DNA of 64,000 bases, taken from positions 156,691 to 220,690 of the forward strand of contig JBNKJV010000004.1 of NCBI GenBank assembly GCA_050291465.1. The letters run 5' to 3'. The notes under the pieces were generated by a model, which did not search any database, had not been told where the DNA came from, and saw only the letters and a list, made by a program, of their open reading frames with translations. The translations under genes and the position numbers were made by a program. Within the stretch, counting starts at the first letter, position 1. Every line of letters begins with the position of its first letter. Source of the DNA: CBFDBF01 sp050291465 (GTDB lineage: Bacteria; Pseudomonadota; Gammaproteobacteria; Chromatiales; Chromatiaceae). Shown piece by piece: positions 43,033-51,862 of this stretch.

Positions 43033-43821
43033 CTAGCTGTAATTGAAACGACCCACGTAGAGATACTCCCTGGCGTACTCATTAAGATAGCCGTTGAGAT
43101 AACGTAACTGGGCCTCGCTGAGGCGTCCATGACGGATATCGGCGGCGGACTCGTCGCCGTCGCTACTATCCATTCGCTTAAGATGGAACAAGGTCATATC
43201 GCGCCCGCCGAAGAAACCCTTCAGATAGTCGTGTAGAGGCCGCGCCTGCGACATATCGAAAACCGCGCCGTATAGCGCCGTGTACAACGGGTACCGAGCC
43301 AACGAGACACCATCGAACACCGGGTAGTCCCCACCCGGCGGTGCAAATGGGGGATACTCTTCGGGCTGATGGATCGGATGAGCCATGAGGCCCTGTACAT
43401 AGTCAGGTTCAAGACCGGCCTGGCGGGCACCCTCGATAAGTATATTGAGGTAACGGCGGCTCGGCAGGCAACCGTCGTCTATAAACTCCGACATACCGAC
43501 ATAGGTAACCGCGGGAACCCGGGTGCCCTCCACCTCCACATCTACGGTAATGCGATCATAGCCGTAACCGTATGCCTCCATGGCATCCAGGCACGGGAGG
43601 GCCTCATCGGGACAATCGTAGAGCACACCAAATACACGGTCACCCGCTTCTCCGGAGTGTTCGATATTGCCCACTCCACCCTCGTGACGAAAGAAATGCT
43701 GCACGTTGAAGCGCAGGCGCCAACCGTTTAAAACAGCACGCTGCGATGCCGACGGCTCCACCCCCTTAGCTCGCAGCGAGGTGATGTTCATATTGGAACC
43801 AAAGCCGAAATAGCGAAACAT
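43033..43821 (-). CDS. Gamma-glutamylcyclotransferase-like protein
   Basis: The start at 43821 gives 'MFRYFGFGSNMN', the glycine-rich N-terminal loop of the GGCT/AIG2 fold; an upstream ATG adds five residues. 'VFGVLYDCPDEALPCLDAMEAYGYGYDRITV' holds the Glu position expected to be catalytic, and 'VPAVTYVG' is the following strand. The family opens gamma-glutamyl peptides to 5-oxoproline, but many bacterial members are unassigned. About 262 residues, longer than the minimal domain by about 100 at the C-terminus. First gene of the operon with the sensor protein. Confidence 0.75.
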   Translation of the reverse strand: MFRYFGFGSNMNITSLRAKGVEPSASQRAVLNGWRLRFNVQHFFRHEGGVGNIEHSGEAGDRVFGVLYDCPDEALPCLDAMEAYGYGYDRITVDVEVEGTRVPAVTYVGMSEFIDDGCLPSRRYLNILIEGARQAGLEPDYVQGLMAHPIHQPEEYPPFAPPGGDYPVFDGVSLARYPLYTALYGAVFDMSQARPLHDYLKGFFGGRDMTLFHLKRMDSSDGDESAADIRHGRLSEAQLRYLNGYLNEYAREYLYVGRFNYS

Positions 43822-44013
43822 GCCGGTATCAACCACAATATAACGAAACGCGCGCTGGCCGACGCGCCGTCAAAGTCGCCCCGACACCCCGACGGACCAT
43901 ATCTCAACCACAGCGGGATCCTACACGAAAAAAAACGTTGAACTACGCGTTGTATCGACCGAACTGCAGGTTACTTTAACCCTTTGCCGGGCTACCCACT
44001 CCCGCCCCCGGCC

Positions 44014-44080
44014 GGTCTCAGGATAACCCCATGATCGGTACGGTAGAAATTAATCAGATCTATCTCCAGCGCCCCCCTCC
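44014..44080 (-). pseudogene. Fragment of a YiiX-type peptidase gene
   Basis: 67 bases closely match 26873-26938 in the YiiX-type gene. The minus strand still reads GALEIDLI-N-FYRTD-HG-VILRP against GALEIDLIDFCRTDRIVILRP in the intact gene, with no stop in that stretch, but nothing of the gene is left on either side. The fragment overlaps the 3' end of the next membrane-protein gene in a different frame. It is the remnant of a second copy. Confidence 0.7.
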
Positions 44081-44643
44081 TCGCCGGACGTCCGCATACG
44101 GCGCTTATGCTTCAGAATCCATATGGCATGGACCAGCAATACCATCATGGCGCCGAATCCTCCTCCCGCCGTAAAAGGCGCCGGCTCAAACAGAGCCAGC
44201 ATAAAAATAGGAATAACAGCCACCAGGTATTGGTGGGCGGAGATGGTCAACAACAAGGAGTGCGACATGGTGACGGTACCGGATATGTCATTCGGTCTTC
44301 TTTCGATGCTACGGAATATCAGGATATTTGATATATGTCTGCCGATAATCATCCCATAAAACACAAACACGAATCCGGAGGCCAGCTGGATAGTGATGGG
44401 GGAAACCCTTCCAAACTCCGCCAGACATATCACCACAAACGAAAACAGCAGCACAAGAATAGCGTGCTTCCGGTTAAACCACCTCTTTTCTGATATCGCC
44501 TTCTGCCATACCGGGTTCAGCTCATAATGCTGAGCTCTGAAGTGTTCCTTGTACTTTTTTTCGCGCTCGATGGCACCGAGTACCGTCAGAAAATAATCCG
44601 CAAACATCATAAACGGGACCAACAGAATTACCGGATGCTTCAT
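44050..44643 (-). CDS. Membrane protein with appended C-terminal tail, 197 aa
   Basis: Five or so membrane helices, with a charged loop after the first ('EREKKYKEHFRAQHYELNPVWQKA') and 'FYGMIIGRHISNILIFRS' in the middle. The last eleven codons (EEGGAGDRSD and stop) are read from the YiiX-type gene remnant in another frame, so the original C-terminus has been replaced or extended. No family recognised. Confidence 0.6.
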   Translation of the reverse strand: MKHPVILLVPFMMFADYFLTVLGAIEREKKYKEHFRAQHYELNPVWQKAISEKRWFNRKHAILVLLFSFVVICLAEFGRVSPITIQLASGFVFVFYGMIIGRHISNILIFRSIERRPNDISGTVTMSHSLLLTISAHQYLVAVIPIFMLALFEPAPFTAGGGFGAMMVLLVHAIWILKHKRRMRTSGEEGGAGDRSD

Positions 44644-44762
44644 AATACCAATCCTATGTAAATACCATTTCTACGGCTACTTCCGAGGTGTGACGAATAA
44701 TAGATAAAATTTCCGAGACAGGGACCTGAACAGGTCCGCAGGGAGTTTCCGCCTTTCCCCTG

Positions 44763-45308
44763 TTACGACCATGCCTCTCGATATGCAGTCAACACCCGAT
44801 CGCTACACCCATCCTGCATTCCCTCGACTTCCGCTTCGATCTCCTGAATGCGCAAAGCCACCTCTTCCGGCAGTACCTCGTGAAGATCTGACTCCATATA
44901 TCTTGATACATAGTTGTTGTCAGGAACAAATTGATATGTCGGCTCAAGCAGTGAATACGCCTCATCGACCAGTTGGTGCAGCGGGTCATTGAACCTATTC
45001 AGGACCGATCTCAGCGCGTCAATTTCTTCGCCGGAATTGTTATAAAAAACCGACAGTAGTCCGTCTCCCCCTACGGCATTATAGAAATTGCCCATGGACT
45101 GAACATACCATAGAGCGAAATAGAGGCGGGAAAGCTGATCCGGCAACTCCGCGACTGACGACTCGGAGAATGACCAGAACCGCCCATCGAAGCCCGGCAC
45201 CTCCTCCCCATACATCATATCAAACTCGAACAGGGCATCCTCATCGAACTCTTCCGGAGGCGGCAGCTCTTCTCTAAATATTTCCAGAATGTCTTGAAGA
45301 TTATTCAT
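44763..45308 (-). CDS. DMP19/DUF4375-like protein
   Basis: 181 residues, very acidic. 'YVQSMGNFYNAVGGDGLLSVFYNNSGEEIDALRSVL' matches the DUF4375/DMP19 pattern (N-G-G-x-x-Q-F-F-x-N-S-S/G). In shrimp virus WSSV, DMP19 is a DNA-mimic protein; bacterial members are of unknown function and often occur in polymorphic toxin immunity loci. No toxin gene is adjacent here, so immunity is speculative. Confidence 0.65.
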   Translation of the reverse strand: MNNLQDILEIFREELPPPEEFDEDALFEFDMMYGEEVPGFDGRFWSFSESSVAELPDQLSRLYFALWYVQSMGNFYNAVGGDGLLSVFYNNSGEEIDALRSVLNRFNDPLHQLVDEAYSLLEPTYQFVPDNNYVSRYMESDLHEVLPEEVALRIQEIEAEVEGMQDGCSDRVLTAYREAWS

Positions 45309-45422
45309 TTACCTGTCACACCATGCGGATCGGCGATAATCGCGGCCAACAACGGACCAAGGACGTAATCTCTTCTTCCAGCTGCCAGCGATTTTTCAGT
45401 TTTTATGGGGGTATCCATCCCT

Positions 45423-45812
45423 TCACCCTGCCGCTTCGACAGGAACGAAGTATTGATTCGCTTCACGCCTGAATAGAAAAAACGTTATCAGCAGAAATAC
45501 CAGAAAACCGGGTACCAGTACCCCCTTTTCCGGGGATGTAAAAAACAAAATAAAATAGGAGGTCACACTCCAGGCCACATAGAGGAATCGCGACCAGTTC
45601 TTGCCGCTAAGCATCGCCGCGCCGGAAACGATCATGACAACAAACCCTGCCAACCCGATGGTATATTGGACCTGAACGGAGAGAGCGCTTCCGCCCGCCT
45701 GCTCCTCCGCGGGCAAACTGGTCATTACAAGTAGATTTACAAACAGTGACAGGACCCCTGCAACAATAACAATCCATCCTATGGCTGTTATGGAAGTTGG
45801 ACGCTCGTTCAT
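45423..45812 (-). CDS. Four-helix membrane protein, 129 aa
   Basis: The ATG at 45812 has GGGAGA upstream and starts directly before the first helix ('ITAIGWIVIVAGVLSLFVNLLV'). Four membrane helices with short loops ('GKNWSRFLYVAWSVTSYF' between). The longer frame from 45869 adds a basic leader and is rejected. It lies between the DMP19-like gene and the GFA-family gene. No family recognised. Confidence 0.6.
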   Translation of the reverse strand: MNERPTSITAIGWIVIVAGVLSLFVNLLVMTSLPAEEQAGGSALSVQVQYTIGLAGFVVMIVSGAAMLSGKNWSRFLYVAWSVTSYFILFFTSPEKGVLVPGFLVFLLITFFLFRREANQYFVPVEAAG

Positions 45813-45891
45813 GTTCTTTCTCCCTTTATCTTTTGCCCGACTGCGCCAAATCAATACAACGCTATGCAACTAGCACCAAGGTTCTTATTGT

Positions 45892-46323
45892 TCATACACC
45901 CCCAAGCACCTCGAACAGTTCATCCAAGGGCGGAACCTCGGCGTAGCGCACCCCCACTTCCGGAAGCCGGTCCCATTCGGCCTTGGAACCGACATAGATG
46001 TGCGCCTTTAATTCAGGAAACGAGGTATTCTCCAGGGCACCGGCCGGTATCCAATAATAGGGTTTACCTTTGAACTCGTTGGGTGTGGGAGACCCGCAGT
46101 TGGGGCAGAAATCAGAGCGATGCCCTGAGCCGTGCACATAAGAACGGATATCCGCGCTACCGCTCAACCACCTGAAACGATCGCTGGGCACCAGACAGGA
46201 TGAGTCCGCCGCGCTGCCCGTCACCTTCCGGCACTCGGAGCAGTGGCATTGATATATACCCAATGCATCCGCCTCGATCTCGAACCGAACACCTCCGCAC
46301 AAACAACCGCCCTTGATCTTCAT
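45892..46323 (-). CDS. GFA-family glutathione-dependent formaldehyde-activating enzyme-like protein
   Basis: 143 residues with the family zinc ligands: 'GGCLCGGVRFE', 'YQCHCSECRKVTGSA' and 'FCPNCGSPT'. GFA proteins (CENP-V domain) bind zinc through these Cys; some condense formaldehyde with glutathione, many are uncharacterised. Start ATG directly before the first strand. Its neighbours are unrelated membrane proteins, so no pathway is implied. Confidence 0.85.
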   Translation of the reverse strand: MKIKGGCLCGGVRFEIEADALGIYQCHCSECRKVTGSAADSSCLVPSDRFRWLSGSADIRSYVHGSGHRSDFCPNCGSPTPNEFKGKPYYWIPAGALENTSFPELKAHIYVGSKAEWDRLPEVGVRYAEVPPLDELFEVLGGV

Positions 46324-46546
46324 TCCGTGACCACCCCGTCAGTATGCAGCCGGCTAATATGTCGCCAAATTAGCGCAGACTATTTCCACGCGATTTTAAG
46401 GGAAATATGGGGAAATTCCCAGAACCGGAATCCGGCTCACGCGGCAGGACGGAAGTCAGGGGACGAGAAAAAGGACTCCGATCCCATCAGCCCTGATGCG
46501 GGCCATGGGAGGCATTCACCGGAACCTATCGGTATAAATCGCCTTG

Positions 46547-46957
46547 TTATGAAGCAGAAACATCAAATGCGACCAATGCCATTAAGTACAGGGTACAGGT
46601 ATATATAAACCCCGGCTTACTCAGAGTTGATAACCCGATATCGCCATGGTAATTCCCGATATAGGAAAACGTCACCAGCAATGCGAATACCATTACCGAG
46701 CAGGCTATCAAATAGCCGAAATTCCCCAAATCCTCCTTGGGAAGAAGGACGCTTGCCCTGATTATGAGAAAGACCCAGGCCCAGGCCAAGCCGTATGAGA
46801 GCATCGCCATAACAGGTATCAGTAGTGCCCAGGGCGTAACCGGTTCCGTTAATAGCGCGATCCCTTCGTCGTAGACCGCCATGGACAAGGTAAAGAAAAT
46901 CACCAGCAGGAAGAACGGCCTGATCCCCCTTATTGTTTTGAACACCTCCGAGATCAT
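46547..46957 (-). CDS. Four-helix membrane protein, 136 aa
   Basis: Four hydrophobic helices with short loops. Its start overlaps the stop of the DUF3592 gene by four bases (ATGA), so the two are translationally coupled. No family recognised. Upstream of 46547 towards 46324 there is a 223-base interval with nothing identified. Confidence 0.6.
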   Translation of the reverse strand: MISEVFKTIRGIRPFFLLVIFFTLSMAVYDEGIALLTEPVTPWALLIPVMAMLSYGLAWAWVFLIIRASVLLPKEDLGNFGYLIACSVMVFALLVTFSYIGNYHGDIGLSTLSKPGFIYTCTLYLMALVAFDVSAS

Positions 46958-47529
46958 TTATAGCTCACCAACAGCAGCCACGTTAACCCTAACAGGAAGC
47001 CACCTGCCGTGAGGGCGAGATGGTGTGACCGCCGTGCCTTTATAACATCTCTCACCAATACCGCCTCACCTTCGTCACTGGGATTAATGTAAACCGGGAT
47101 TTCGTCTCCCGGCTTAAACGCCAACCACCATCTTTTCTCCTCGGGGGTGGGATCCCCCCATTTATTGACCTCCGGAACCCACACGTTTTCCTTCTCGATG
47201 GAAACGCTTTTCCCTGAACGCAGGGCACCGTTTGTCATATACTCATACTCCATCTCCGGATAGTAGTACTTTATCCTGGAATACTCAGATACCGCCACTT
47301 CCTCCTCGCGCTCGTTTACGCTCGTTAACCTGGCCGTTCCTTCAATCCATTTCGCTTGCTCCCGGTAGCCAAGCAATGATCCGAACCCGCTGAGAATGAG
47401 GGCTGCCGATATCACCAGAAGAAGATGATGGGCATACCCGGGAAGAAAAAGAATAGCGAGGAATGCGATACACAGCAGCCCGATGAGCTTGAGAGAGACC
47501 AGCAACGTCTTGTTATCCACAGGCTTCAT
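46954..47529 (-). CDS. DUF3592-like membrane protein
   Basis: 191 residues with two N-terminal helices, a beta-rich soluble domain and one C-terminal helix. 'YYYPEMEYEYMTNGALRSGKSV' and 'PGDEIPVYINPSDEGEAVL' match the DUF3592 pattern. This domain is widespread in bacterial membrane proteins and its role is unknown. It is coupled to the following membrane protein gene by a four-base overlap. Confidence 0.75.
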   Translation of the reverse strand: MKPVDNKTLLVSLKLIGLLCIAFLAILFLPGYAHHLLLVISAALILSGFGSLLGYREQAKWIEGTARLTSVNEREEEVAVSEYSRIKYYYPEMEYEYMTNGALRSGKSVSIEKENVWVPEVNKWGDPTPEEKRWWLAFKPGDEIPVYINPSDEGEAVLVRDVIKARRSHHLALTAGGFLLGLTWLLLVSYK

Positions 47530-47548
47530 ATCCCTTAACCTGAAACTT

Positions 47549-47585
47549 AAAGGGCCCCGACCGCCCGTATATCCGGGCCCCTTTT
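47549..47585 (-). terminator. Probable terminator between the secreted-protein and DUF3592 genes
   Basis: Stem AAAGGGGCCCG/CGGGGCCCTTT with one mismatch, followed on the minus strand by a short, weak U tract. It lies just past the stop of the gene at 47599. Confidence 0.45.
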
Positions 47586-47598
47586 ATCTGCTTGGGCC

Positions 47599-48165
47599 CT
47601 ATTCCCTTTCCTTCAGAATCTCTTCCAGATCCAACAGACCGGGAGCCTGATAGGTTTGCGATTCGTAGGGCGGCAGGGATCCACCCTCTCCTTTTCCATC
47701 GCCGTCACAATCCAGATATTTTCCGTCGGTGCTTTTTATGGTGCCCCTCAGATGCATTTTATAAACATGCCCGGCTTCGACCGGCGCACCGCTCACCCAG
47801 GTTATAAAGTTGGGTCTTACGTTGACGATGTTGTTTTGCGTCGAAGCATCGACCCAGTAATTGTTGGCATCCTGCGTCAAAAGGCGGATGTTGGAATTCT
47901 GCTGCACTGTCGAAGCGTCTATGTCTTTGTTAAAGATAACCGCGACCGCAAGATGCTCCTGATTGTTCAGCATGATCTTCTCGAACTTCACCTCCTTTAC
48001 ATGGAAGGCGTTCGATACGGCCATCAGCTCCTTTTTTGCGATGGGCACCCTGGGCAGTACTTCGGGCTTAAGGGGCTGTATCTGTATCGGGTCACCCCCG
48101 AATGCCGGCGCGCACAGGGCCAGCATGAGGAATGCGCATAGACTTGCTGACCTGGTCAATTTCAT
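47599..48165 (-). CDS. Secreted protein with Ca-binding-like loop
   Basis: Signal peptide (residues 1-22) and an Ig-like/Big-type beta domain ('VKFEKIMLNNQEHLAVAVIFNKDIDASTV' and 'NFITWVSGAPVEAGHVYKMHLRGTI'). Near residue 152 'LDCDGDGKGEGG' resembles an EF-hand-like calcium loop (D-x-D-x-D-G). Probably periplasmic or surface-exposed. No specific family was recognised. Confidence 0.65.
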   Translation of the reverse strand: MKLTRSASLCAFLMLALCAPAFGGDPIQIQPLKPEVLPRVPIAKKELMAVSNAFHVKEVKFEKIMLNNQEHLAVAVIFNKDIDASTVQQNSNIRLLTQDANNYWVDASTQNNIVNVRPNFITWVSGAPVEAGHVYKMHLRGTIKSTDGKYLDCDGDGKGEGGSLPPYESQTYQAPGLLDLEEILKERE

Positions 48166-48271
48166 AAGTCCTCGCTTGTCGCAGTTGGATTATGTTAGCC
48201 CCATTTATTTCCCGGAGAAAGGGGTTCCTTCTTTTGAATGAAAGGGCCCCGCCACGGCCAACCTGATCCCC

Positions 48272-49450
48272 CTAGTGACTAAACTGCCCTACCAGCTCCT
48301 TCAGTTTACCCGCCTGGTCATTCAGTTCGCGAGTGGAGGAGACTATCTGTTCGGAACCCTCCGCCATTTGATCACTGTCCGTACTAATGGACTGCATATG
48401 TTCATTGACCTCGTTTATCATCGACTCCTGGAAGGAGGCGGCCTCGGCAAAGGAACGATTCCGCTCGCTGATACCGCGTATATCGCCTGATATTTCAGCC
48501 AACAATTCCGCCGCATGCTCGAACTTCGTTTCCGTATCCCCGGCCTGACTAAGCGCCCCATCCATCACTTGCACCGCATCCGCGGAGCCCTGTTGCAATT
48601 CACTGATAATCGTCGTGATTTCGCCCGTAGATTGCTGGGTACGGATAGCCAGAGAACGCACCTCGTCTGCGACCACCGCAAATCCTCGCCCCTGCTCCCC
48701 GGCCCGCGCCGCTTCGATTGCGGCATTCAAGGCCAACAGATTGGTCTGCTCCGCAATACCGCGGATAACATCCAATACGCCGCCGATGCTTTCGTTTTTT
48801 CCCTCCAGGTTCCGGATAACCTGCGCCGCCTTGTCGATACGGGCGGAAAGACTGGCTATGGACCCGATCGCTTCCGTGGCGATCAACGCCCCTTCCCGCG
48901 CCTTACTGTCCGCGTCTTCGGTGAGGACCGCGTTTTCCGAGGCGGACTCGGAGATCTGTCGCACGGTACTGCTGAATTCACTAATGGTTTGCGCCACCCG
49001 GTCTGTCTCAGACTGCTGCCTTGCGGCACAATCCATTCCAAAGTCGCATATGGTCGTTAGTTGTCGCGACCGGTCATCCACTTGCGTGGCCGACATCCCG
49101 ATCTGGCTGATTATATGTCGCAGGTTGGCGGTCATTTGGTTGAAGCTGGATATAATCTCACCCACCAGGTCCTCGCTCTTGATGGAGCAGTCGTGTGAGA
49201 TGTCCTTATTGCTGATGGCATGAGCAACAACGGAGATCTGTTTCAGCCGACGCAGCAGGATATGCTTGCACAGGAGATAGTTAATCAGGCCGATGGTGAT
49301 ACCTGCAATGATACAACCCACAACAAACCAGGTCTTGGCCCCCGGATGCCATTCAACGAAGATGTTCGCGTAAAAGGGGAAAATCAGCCCCATCAACAAA
49401 CCGAAGGAAAGATAGGAAAGAAAAAGGTTCCTCAATATACTTGGTTTCAT
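48272..49450 (-). CDS. Methyl-accepting chemotaxis protein, FliA-type promoter
   Basis: 392 residues with two membrane helices (about 8-30 and 42-62), only about ten periplasmic residues between them, a HAMP region, and the signalling tip 'EQTNLLALNAAIEAARAGEQGRGFAVVADEVRSLAIRT'. There is no sensing domain of usual size, so it may sense in the membrane or cytoplasm. No C-terminal docking pentapeptide. It is separate from the main chemotaxis operon and has a good sigma28 promoter match. Confidence 0.9.
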   Translation of the reverse strand: MKPSILRNLFLSYLSFGLLMGLIFPFYANIFVEWHPGAKTWFVVGCIIAGITIGLINYLLCKHILLRRLKQISVVAHAISNKDISHDCSIKSEDLVGEIISSFNQMTANLRHIISQIGMSATQVDDRSRQLTTICDFGMDCAARQQSETDRVAQTISEFSSTVRQISESASENAVLTEDADSKAREGALIATEAIGSIASLSARIDKAAQVIRNLEGKNESIGGVLDVIRGIAEQTNLLALNAAIEAARAGEQGRGFAVVADEVRSLAIRTQQSTGEITTIISELQQGSADAVQVMDGALSQAGDTETKFEHAAELLAEISGDIRGISERNRSFAEAASFQESMINEVNEHMQSISTDSDQMAEGSEQIVSSTRELNDQAGKLKELVGQFSH

Positions 49451-49846
49451 TATTCTTATTAGTCTCCTGGGGGAGCGGCAAACGACGCACGTTCTCCCTG
49501 ATCATCAGAGGTAAAGTTATTTTTTGTTAAATGCGCGAGGCAGAGATCTGCCGCCCGGCTCATTGACTGTGCGTTATCGGCATCTTTTTAAAATACTTCT
49601 AATTCCCAAATGAGCCCCCCCACCCGCGCCGGTTGGGTTCATATATTTTCGGTTGCAGGGGAAAAAACTTTAGGGGTTTTTGACGAATTCAGGAGCGGCC
49701 GAGGGAGTCGCATCGGCGCATCCGGGAAACAGGCACCTGCCTGTCCTGAGCGTACAAAGGCGCGCCCCTATTGCCTTTCCTGGCTGTCGGTCCATGAAAA
49801 GGGCCTGAAGAAGTGTGAAAAAGGAGTCGAAGCCCTTTCCTTCTTG
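49451..49846. other. 396-base interval upstream of the third chemoreceptor gene
   Basis: Contains the FliA-type promoter of the receptor gene near 49574-49600. A plus-strand open frame at 49610-49984 overlaps the convincing minus-strand gene that follows and shows no protein-like motif. No other feature seen. Confidence 0.4.
49574..49600 (-). promoter_or_regulatory. FliA (sigma28)-type promoter of the chemoreceptor gene
   Basis: On the minus strand the -10 element is GCCGATAA (49581-49574), a perfect match to the sigma28 consensus. AGAAGTAT lies 11 bases upstream, in the position of TAAAGTTT, with five of eight matches. The start codon of the receptor is about 120 bases downstream. Confidence 0.6.
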
Positions 49847-50227
49847 CTAGTTAGTTCTATTGATTCCATCCTGCTCGGGTATGGGCTCCTGCGTCGCCCA
49901 GTCAGGGTTCGAGCAATCGACAATGGCGCATCTGAAACAGAGCTCGTACGGCTCCGCCAATTCTATCTTTTCCCAGTCGTCTGAATTATGCACACCCATG
50001 CGCATTGCGGACCGGGAAATCAACTCTCCGGCGGGTGAGAAACACTCGACAAACAACGGGCTTGCCGGCTCCTCAAAGTGCAGCCTGATACGGAACCTGT
50101 CACCTCTCTCGGCTCCGAGTTCGTATGTCTCCTCATTAGGATGCAAAAGCAATATCGCTCGCGTGAGCAGGTCGTCTTTATCAAAAAACGCCATCTCTAC
50201 CCGCATACCCTTGATTTTGAGGCTCAT
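49847..50227 (-). CDS. Hypothetical protein, 126 aa
   Basis: A beta-rich, acidic soluble protein without signal or membrane helix. It begins 'MSLKIKGMRVEMAFFDKDD' and has two Cys in 'ELCFRCAIVDC'. No motif recognised. It lies in a run of small unassigned genes. Confidence 0.5.
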   Translation of the reverse strand: MSLKIKGMRVEMAFFDKDDLLTRAILLLHPNEETYELGAERGDRFRIRLHFEEPASPLFVECFSPAGELISRSAMRMGVHNSDDWEKIELAEPYELCFRCAIVDCSNPDWATQEPIPEQDGINRTN

Positions 50228-50319
50228 GAATACTCTACCTGCTATCGCATGCGCTAAGGCGCCATACGCTTTTTGCTAACTCAAAGGACTCTGGCCATTT
50301 TAACTTCACAAGGCCACTG

Positions 50320-50706
50320 TTAAGGGCTTTTCCACTCTATTACAACATTAAACCCTTCATCAATTGTAACAAATAGATTGGCTGTGCGATTAATATCCAA
50401 TTGGTAAAACGGGATAGCAACCTTTTTATTGTATTCGGCACCGTTCTTGTCATTCCATTTACAAACCAAGAACTCCGGTACCGAATATTTTACGAAACTT
50501 CTCCATTTGAATTCATGGCTTTCAATATTATTAATCCTAAAAATCTCATCGCCATACTCTATTTCAAGGTTTTGAACTGCCCTGTCAGAGAGATTTCTAA
50601 TCCAGATATTATATTCTGCCTTGACTTCGCCGGATTGAACATTACTCAAAACAATGAATGATACGAAGATTAGGATACCCCGCGACAAAATATAATTTTT
50701 AATCAT
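50320..50706 (-). CDS. Secreted or membrane-anchored hypothetical protein, 128 aa
   Basis: The ATG at 50706 begins a signal-like sequence (residues 4-24), favoured over the upstream ATG, which would place 20 polar residues before it. The mature region is beta-rich ('YNIWIRNLSDRAVQNLEIEYGDEIFRI'-type strands). AT-rich codon use compared with core genes. No family recognised. Confidence 0.5.
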   Translation of the reverse strand: MIKNYILSRGILIFVSFIVLSNVQSGEVKAEYNIWIRNLSDRAVQNLEIEYGDEIFRINNIESHEFKWRSFVKYSVPEFLVCKWNDKNGAEYNKKVAIPFYQLDINRTANLFVTIDEGFNVVIEWKSP

Positions 50707-50804
50707 ATAGTTAATGATTAGCGCAGCTCGCGCTTTTCCAGGGATCGTAGCGACAGAATAATGCAACCATGTTTACGCGCTTGCTAGAAATGCTATTTTT
50801 TTGC

Positions 50805-50885
50805 CGTTTCGGGGATAGTTTACTTAATTCGAGGCTTGGGAATTGAATTAACCATTCTTTTTTGAATTAAGTAAACTGCCCCCCG
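50805..50885. repeat. REP-like inverted repeat
   Basis: AGTTTACTTAATTC at 50817-50830 and its exact reverse complement at 50864-50877 form 14-base arms, each preceded on its outer side by GGGG (CCCC on the other). The left arm shares the core GGGGA-Y-AGT-W-TACTYA with the element at 51836-51862. The shape resembles REP elements mobilised by RAYT-type transposases. Confidence 0.5.
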
Positions 50886-50927
50886 CATTCGTCGACTGAT
50901 TATGTGTTGATTTATAATCGTTTCCTC

Positions 50928-51185
50928 CTATTCCCCACTACTGCAACGTTCTGGGTAACTCAAACAGAGCTCGCGTGTTAATGCAGCCACCCTCTTCCTA
51001 TACCAATTATCCTCATCTAGCGAATTTACAACCGGGCTAAATCCCCTATTCCATACCACGCCAAATATACGTGGAGTTTGGTACTTAAACATAATCGGCA
51101 ATAGAATAAATGGAGTAACTAAATAAATAAGTAAGATAGTTGGCAACAATAGCAAAGCTAGTTGTTTTCCTTTTGATAATTTCAT
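50928..51185 (-). CDS. Small membrane protein, 85 aa
   Basis: The ATG at 51185 places the membrane helix ('LALLLLPTILLIYLVTPFILLPIMF') soon after a basic start; an earlier ATG adds ten residues. A short charged tail with Cys follows. AT-rich. No family recognised; low certainty that it is expressed. Confidence 0.45.
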   Translation of the reverse strand: MKLSKGKQLALLLLPTILLIYLVTPFILLPIMFKYQTPRIFGVVWNRGFSPVVNSLDEDNWYRKRVAALTRELCLSYPERCSSGE

Positions 51186-51269
51186 TCTTCGTCTACATAT
51201 AACGTCAGCGCTCACCTGAGAGGGGCCGCACTGCGGCGATGAATCAGGTGGAGCGCCTGGTTAGGCCAT

Positions 51270-51824
51270 TTACTCTTGTTTGTTTTCATCAGCGTTTTCT
51301 ACATTAAGTATGGCCATATTATTTTTCAAATATTTCCAAACCCACGGCTTAAATTTATATTCAGTTTCAGGGATACCCATTTCGGCCACTACAACATCAG
51401 CATAAGCATCAAGCCAACTATAATCATTGCTATTTTTAGGCAGGGAGAATACCTGTTGCTTTTTTTCTATAAGCGATTTCAACATTTCTTTTTGCTCATC
51501 TTCCAAATACTGAATTCTGCGAAGGGTGGTATCTCGCTTTTTCTTAATAGCTTTGCGTCTTGGCTTCCCTTTGAACCAGCCCGATAATTTATATGAGATT
51601 GTCATGACTACAGCAATAATGATTCGTGCTGATGTTATTAATACAAGAACTAATGCTATAAGTCCTATATAGCCGCGATATGTGTTGTATTCGGATAATA
51701 CTTCGTTATCTAACAACGATGTATATGGCAACAACCAAAGAGCACAGAAAACAAATGTTGCGCCTACTAATAAAGACCAACTTGCCCACAATCTATAAAA
51801 CGCTTCGGTTATGCATTTCACCAT
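51270..51824 (-). CDS. SieB-like superinfection-exclusion family protein
   Basis: The ATG at 51824 is used because the longer frame from 52001 reads through the REP-like element and an overlapping gene. About 184 residues: two N-terminal membrane helices ('LWASWSLLVGATFVFCALWLLP' and 'YIGLIALVLVLITSARIIIAV' areas), a basic linker, and a helical domain with 'LEDEQKEMLKSLIEKKQ' and 'KPWVWKYLKNN'. The layout and these two stretches parallel prophage SieB, which blocks superinfecting phage at the membrane. Many family members are chromosomal with no known phage link. AT-rich, and no other phage genes are near. Confidence 0.55.
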   Translation of the reverse strand: MVKCITEAFYRLWASWSLLVGATFVFCALWLLPYTSLLDNEVLSEYNTYRGYIGLIALVLVLITSARIIIAVVMTISYKLSGWFKGKPRRKAIKKKRDTTLRRIQYLEDEQKEMLKSLIEKKQQVFSLPKNSNDYSWLDAYADVVVAEMGIPETEYKFKPWVWKYLKNNMAILNVENADENKQE

Positions 51825-51835
51825 AAGATGCGTTG

Positions 51836-51862
51836 TTCCGGGGACAGTATACTCACTGCCCT
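51836..51862. repeat. Second REP-like element
   Basis: The sequence TTCCGGGGACAGTATACTCA at 51836-51855 shares the core GGGGAYAGTWTACT with the element at 50805-50885. It lies between the YHYH-like and SieB-like genes. Confidence 0.4.
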
